The notes beneath the pieces were generated by a model that did no database searches, was not told the origin of the DNA, and worked only from the letters and a program-made list of their open reading frames with translations. A DNA stretch of 7,138 nt from a bacterium (GTDB lineage Bacteria > Spirochaetota > UBA4802 > UBA5550). Made by a program: the position numbers and the translations under genes. Numbering within the stretch: position 1 is the first letter of the stretch; every line of letters begins with the position of its first letter. Positions 6,790 to 7,138 of this stretch are shown in pieces. The stretch covers positions 1 through 7,138 of the forward strand of contig JAAENB010000087.1 of the NCBI GenBank assembly GCA_024224995.1, written 5' to 3'.

Positions 6790-6987
6790 AGTTTTTTGTC
6801 GCAGGGCGCACCCTTCGGGCCGGGCTTCTCCGGGCTCCGCGTTCGCTCCGGTCCTGCGGAAGACCTCCGGACTAAACCCTGCGTATCCCTTGCGCGGAGA
6901 GCTGGCTGCTCTTAAGGAACTAAGATTTAGAACCGGAGCTTCCTTCATCATAACGAGGGGCTGGAAGCCCCACGCTATGAGAAAAAC
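6790..6987. repeat. GC-rich non-coding block downstream of typA
   Basis: No credible gene lies between the typA stop and the 99-bp repeat. The block starts with a short T-run and then becomes GC-rich, with recurring CCGGGCT/CTCCGG units (about 6819-6870) and a clean hairpin GGGGCT/AGCCCC at 6957-6971 with a GGA loop. The same loop sequence occurs in the 214-226 hairpin at the other end of the window. A long minus-strand open frame (6121-7122) crosses it, but mostly opposes typA and has no recognisable domain. I read this as a second mosaic of dispersed intergenic repeats. No canonical intrinsic terminator for typA is visible. Confidence 0.6.
6957..6971 (+). repeat. Short perfect hairpin with GGA loop
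   Basis: The arms GGGGCT (6957-6962) and AGCCCC (6966-6971) are perfectly complementary around the loop GGA. It lies 16 bp before the second 99-bp repeat copy. No T-run follows, so termination is unlikely. Confidence 0.55.
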
Positions 6988-7086
6988 CCATAGCCCTGGC
7001 CTGAAACCAGCCAGTAAAGGCGTTGCACTGCAACGTCTCTCAGACCCCAACCTTTGCCCGGAGCATCTTCGCAACACAGACCCCGG
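6988..7086 (+). repeat. 99-bp dispersed direct repeat, copy 2
   Basis: This is the second copy of the 122-220 repeat, in the same orientation, identical over its first 57 bases (6988-7044) and differing at six of the last 42. Both internal stem-loops (6996-7014 and 7021-7035) are unchanged, while all six differences fall outside them. Sequence beyond 7086 does not match that beyond 220, so the repeat boundary at CCCCGG is sharp. Confidence 0.9.
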
Positions 7087-7138
7087 TATCGACACAGTTT
7101 CTGACCTATTTTTCCCGGCCATCCGGTCCCTGAGCGGA

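Noticed and set aside
122..7086. Composite transposon or genomic island bounded by the 99-bp direct repeats
   Set aside because: No transposase, integrase or tRNA gene is present, the block contains the housekeeping gene typA, and the repeats are better explained as members of a dispersed intergenic family.
122..7086. CRISPR array
   Set aside because: Only two long repeat copies exist, almost 7 kb apart, with no regular spacers and no cas genes.
6121..7122. A 333-codon open frame on the minus strand
   Set aside because: About two thirds of it lies antisense to the strongly conserved typA gene and the rest crosses the repeat block. The translation shows no recognisable domain, and the part over the repeats is low-complexity Arg/Gly/Pro/Ala-rich sequence.

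Overview
The window holds four genes, all on the + strand, between two blocks of GC-richer, repeat-dense non-coding DNA. In order they are: a divergent PlsC/LPLAT-type lysophospholipid acyltransferase (419-1195), a soluble PAS-domain sensor histidine kinase (about 1217-2566), a large exported protein built almost wholly of about 20 ankyrin repeats (2643-4763), and the ribosome-associated GTPase TypA/BipA (about 4978-6789). This is a bacterial chromosome with moderately AT-rich coding DNA. From memory of the families, the TypA motifs ([33 protein letters not shown]) look most like spirochaete-type TypA. A long exported ankyrin protein would also suit that group. The taxonomic guess is weak and should not be relied on.

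Layout. Positions 1-260 are a mosaic of small GC-rich inverted repeats. They include a GTAG-preceded CCCGGGG/CCCCGGG palindrome that resembles a REP element, and the first copy of a 99-bp dispersed repeat. Positions 261-418 are an AT-rich leader with a possible weak promoter and a good Shine-Dalgarno site for the acyltransferase. The acyltransferase and kinase are only 21-39 bp apart, so they may be co-transcribed, although a TTGACA-based promoter candidate lies in the junction. The kinase and ankyrin genes are 76 bp apart, with a GC-rich hairpin between them. A 181-bp AT-rich gap carrying a 27-bp AT dyad separates the ankyrin gene from typA, which is probably its own transcription unit. Positions 6790-7138 contain no credible gene. 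They hold a second GC-rich repeat block ending in the second 99-bp repeat copy, in the same orientation as the first and 93/99 identical.

How the genes work together. The acyltransferase should act on membrane phospholipid or lysophospholipid, the kinase should sense a cytoplasmic signal and pass phosphate to an unlinked response regulator, the ankyrin protein should act as a binding scaffold outside the cytoplasm, and TypA is a housekeeping translation/stress GTPase. Nothing in the sequence ties the four into one pathway. I do not see a convincing new multi-gene system. The best leads are the repeat family at both ends, the altered catalytic motifs of the acyltransferase, and the block architecture of the exported ankyrin protein.
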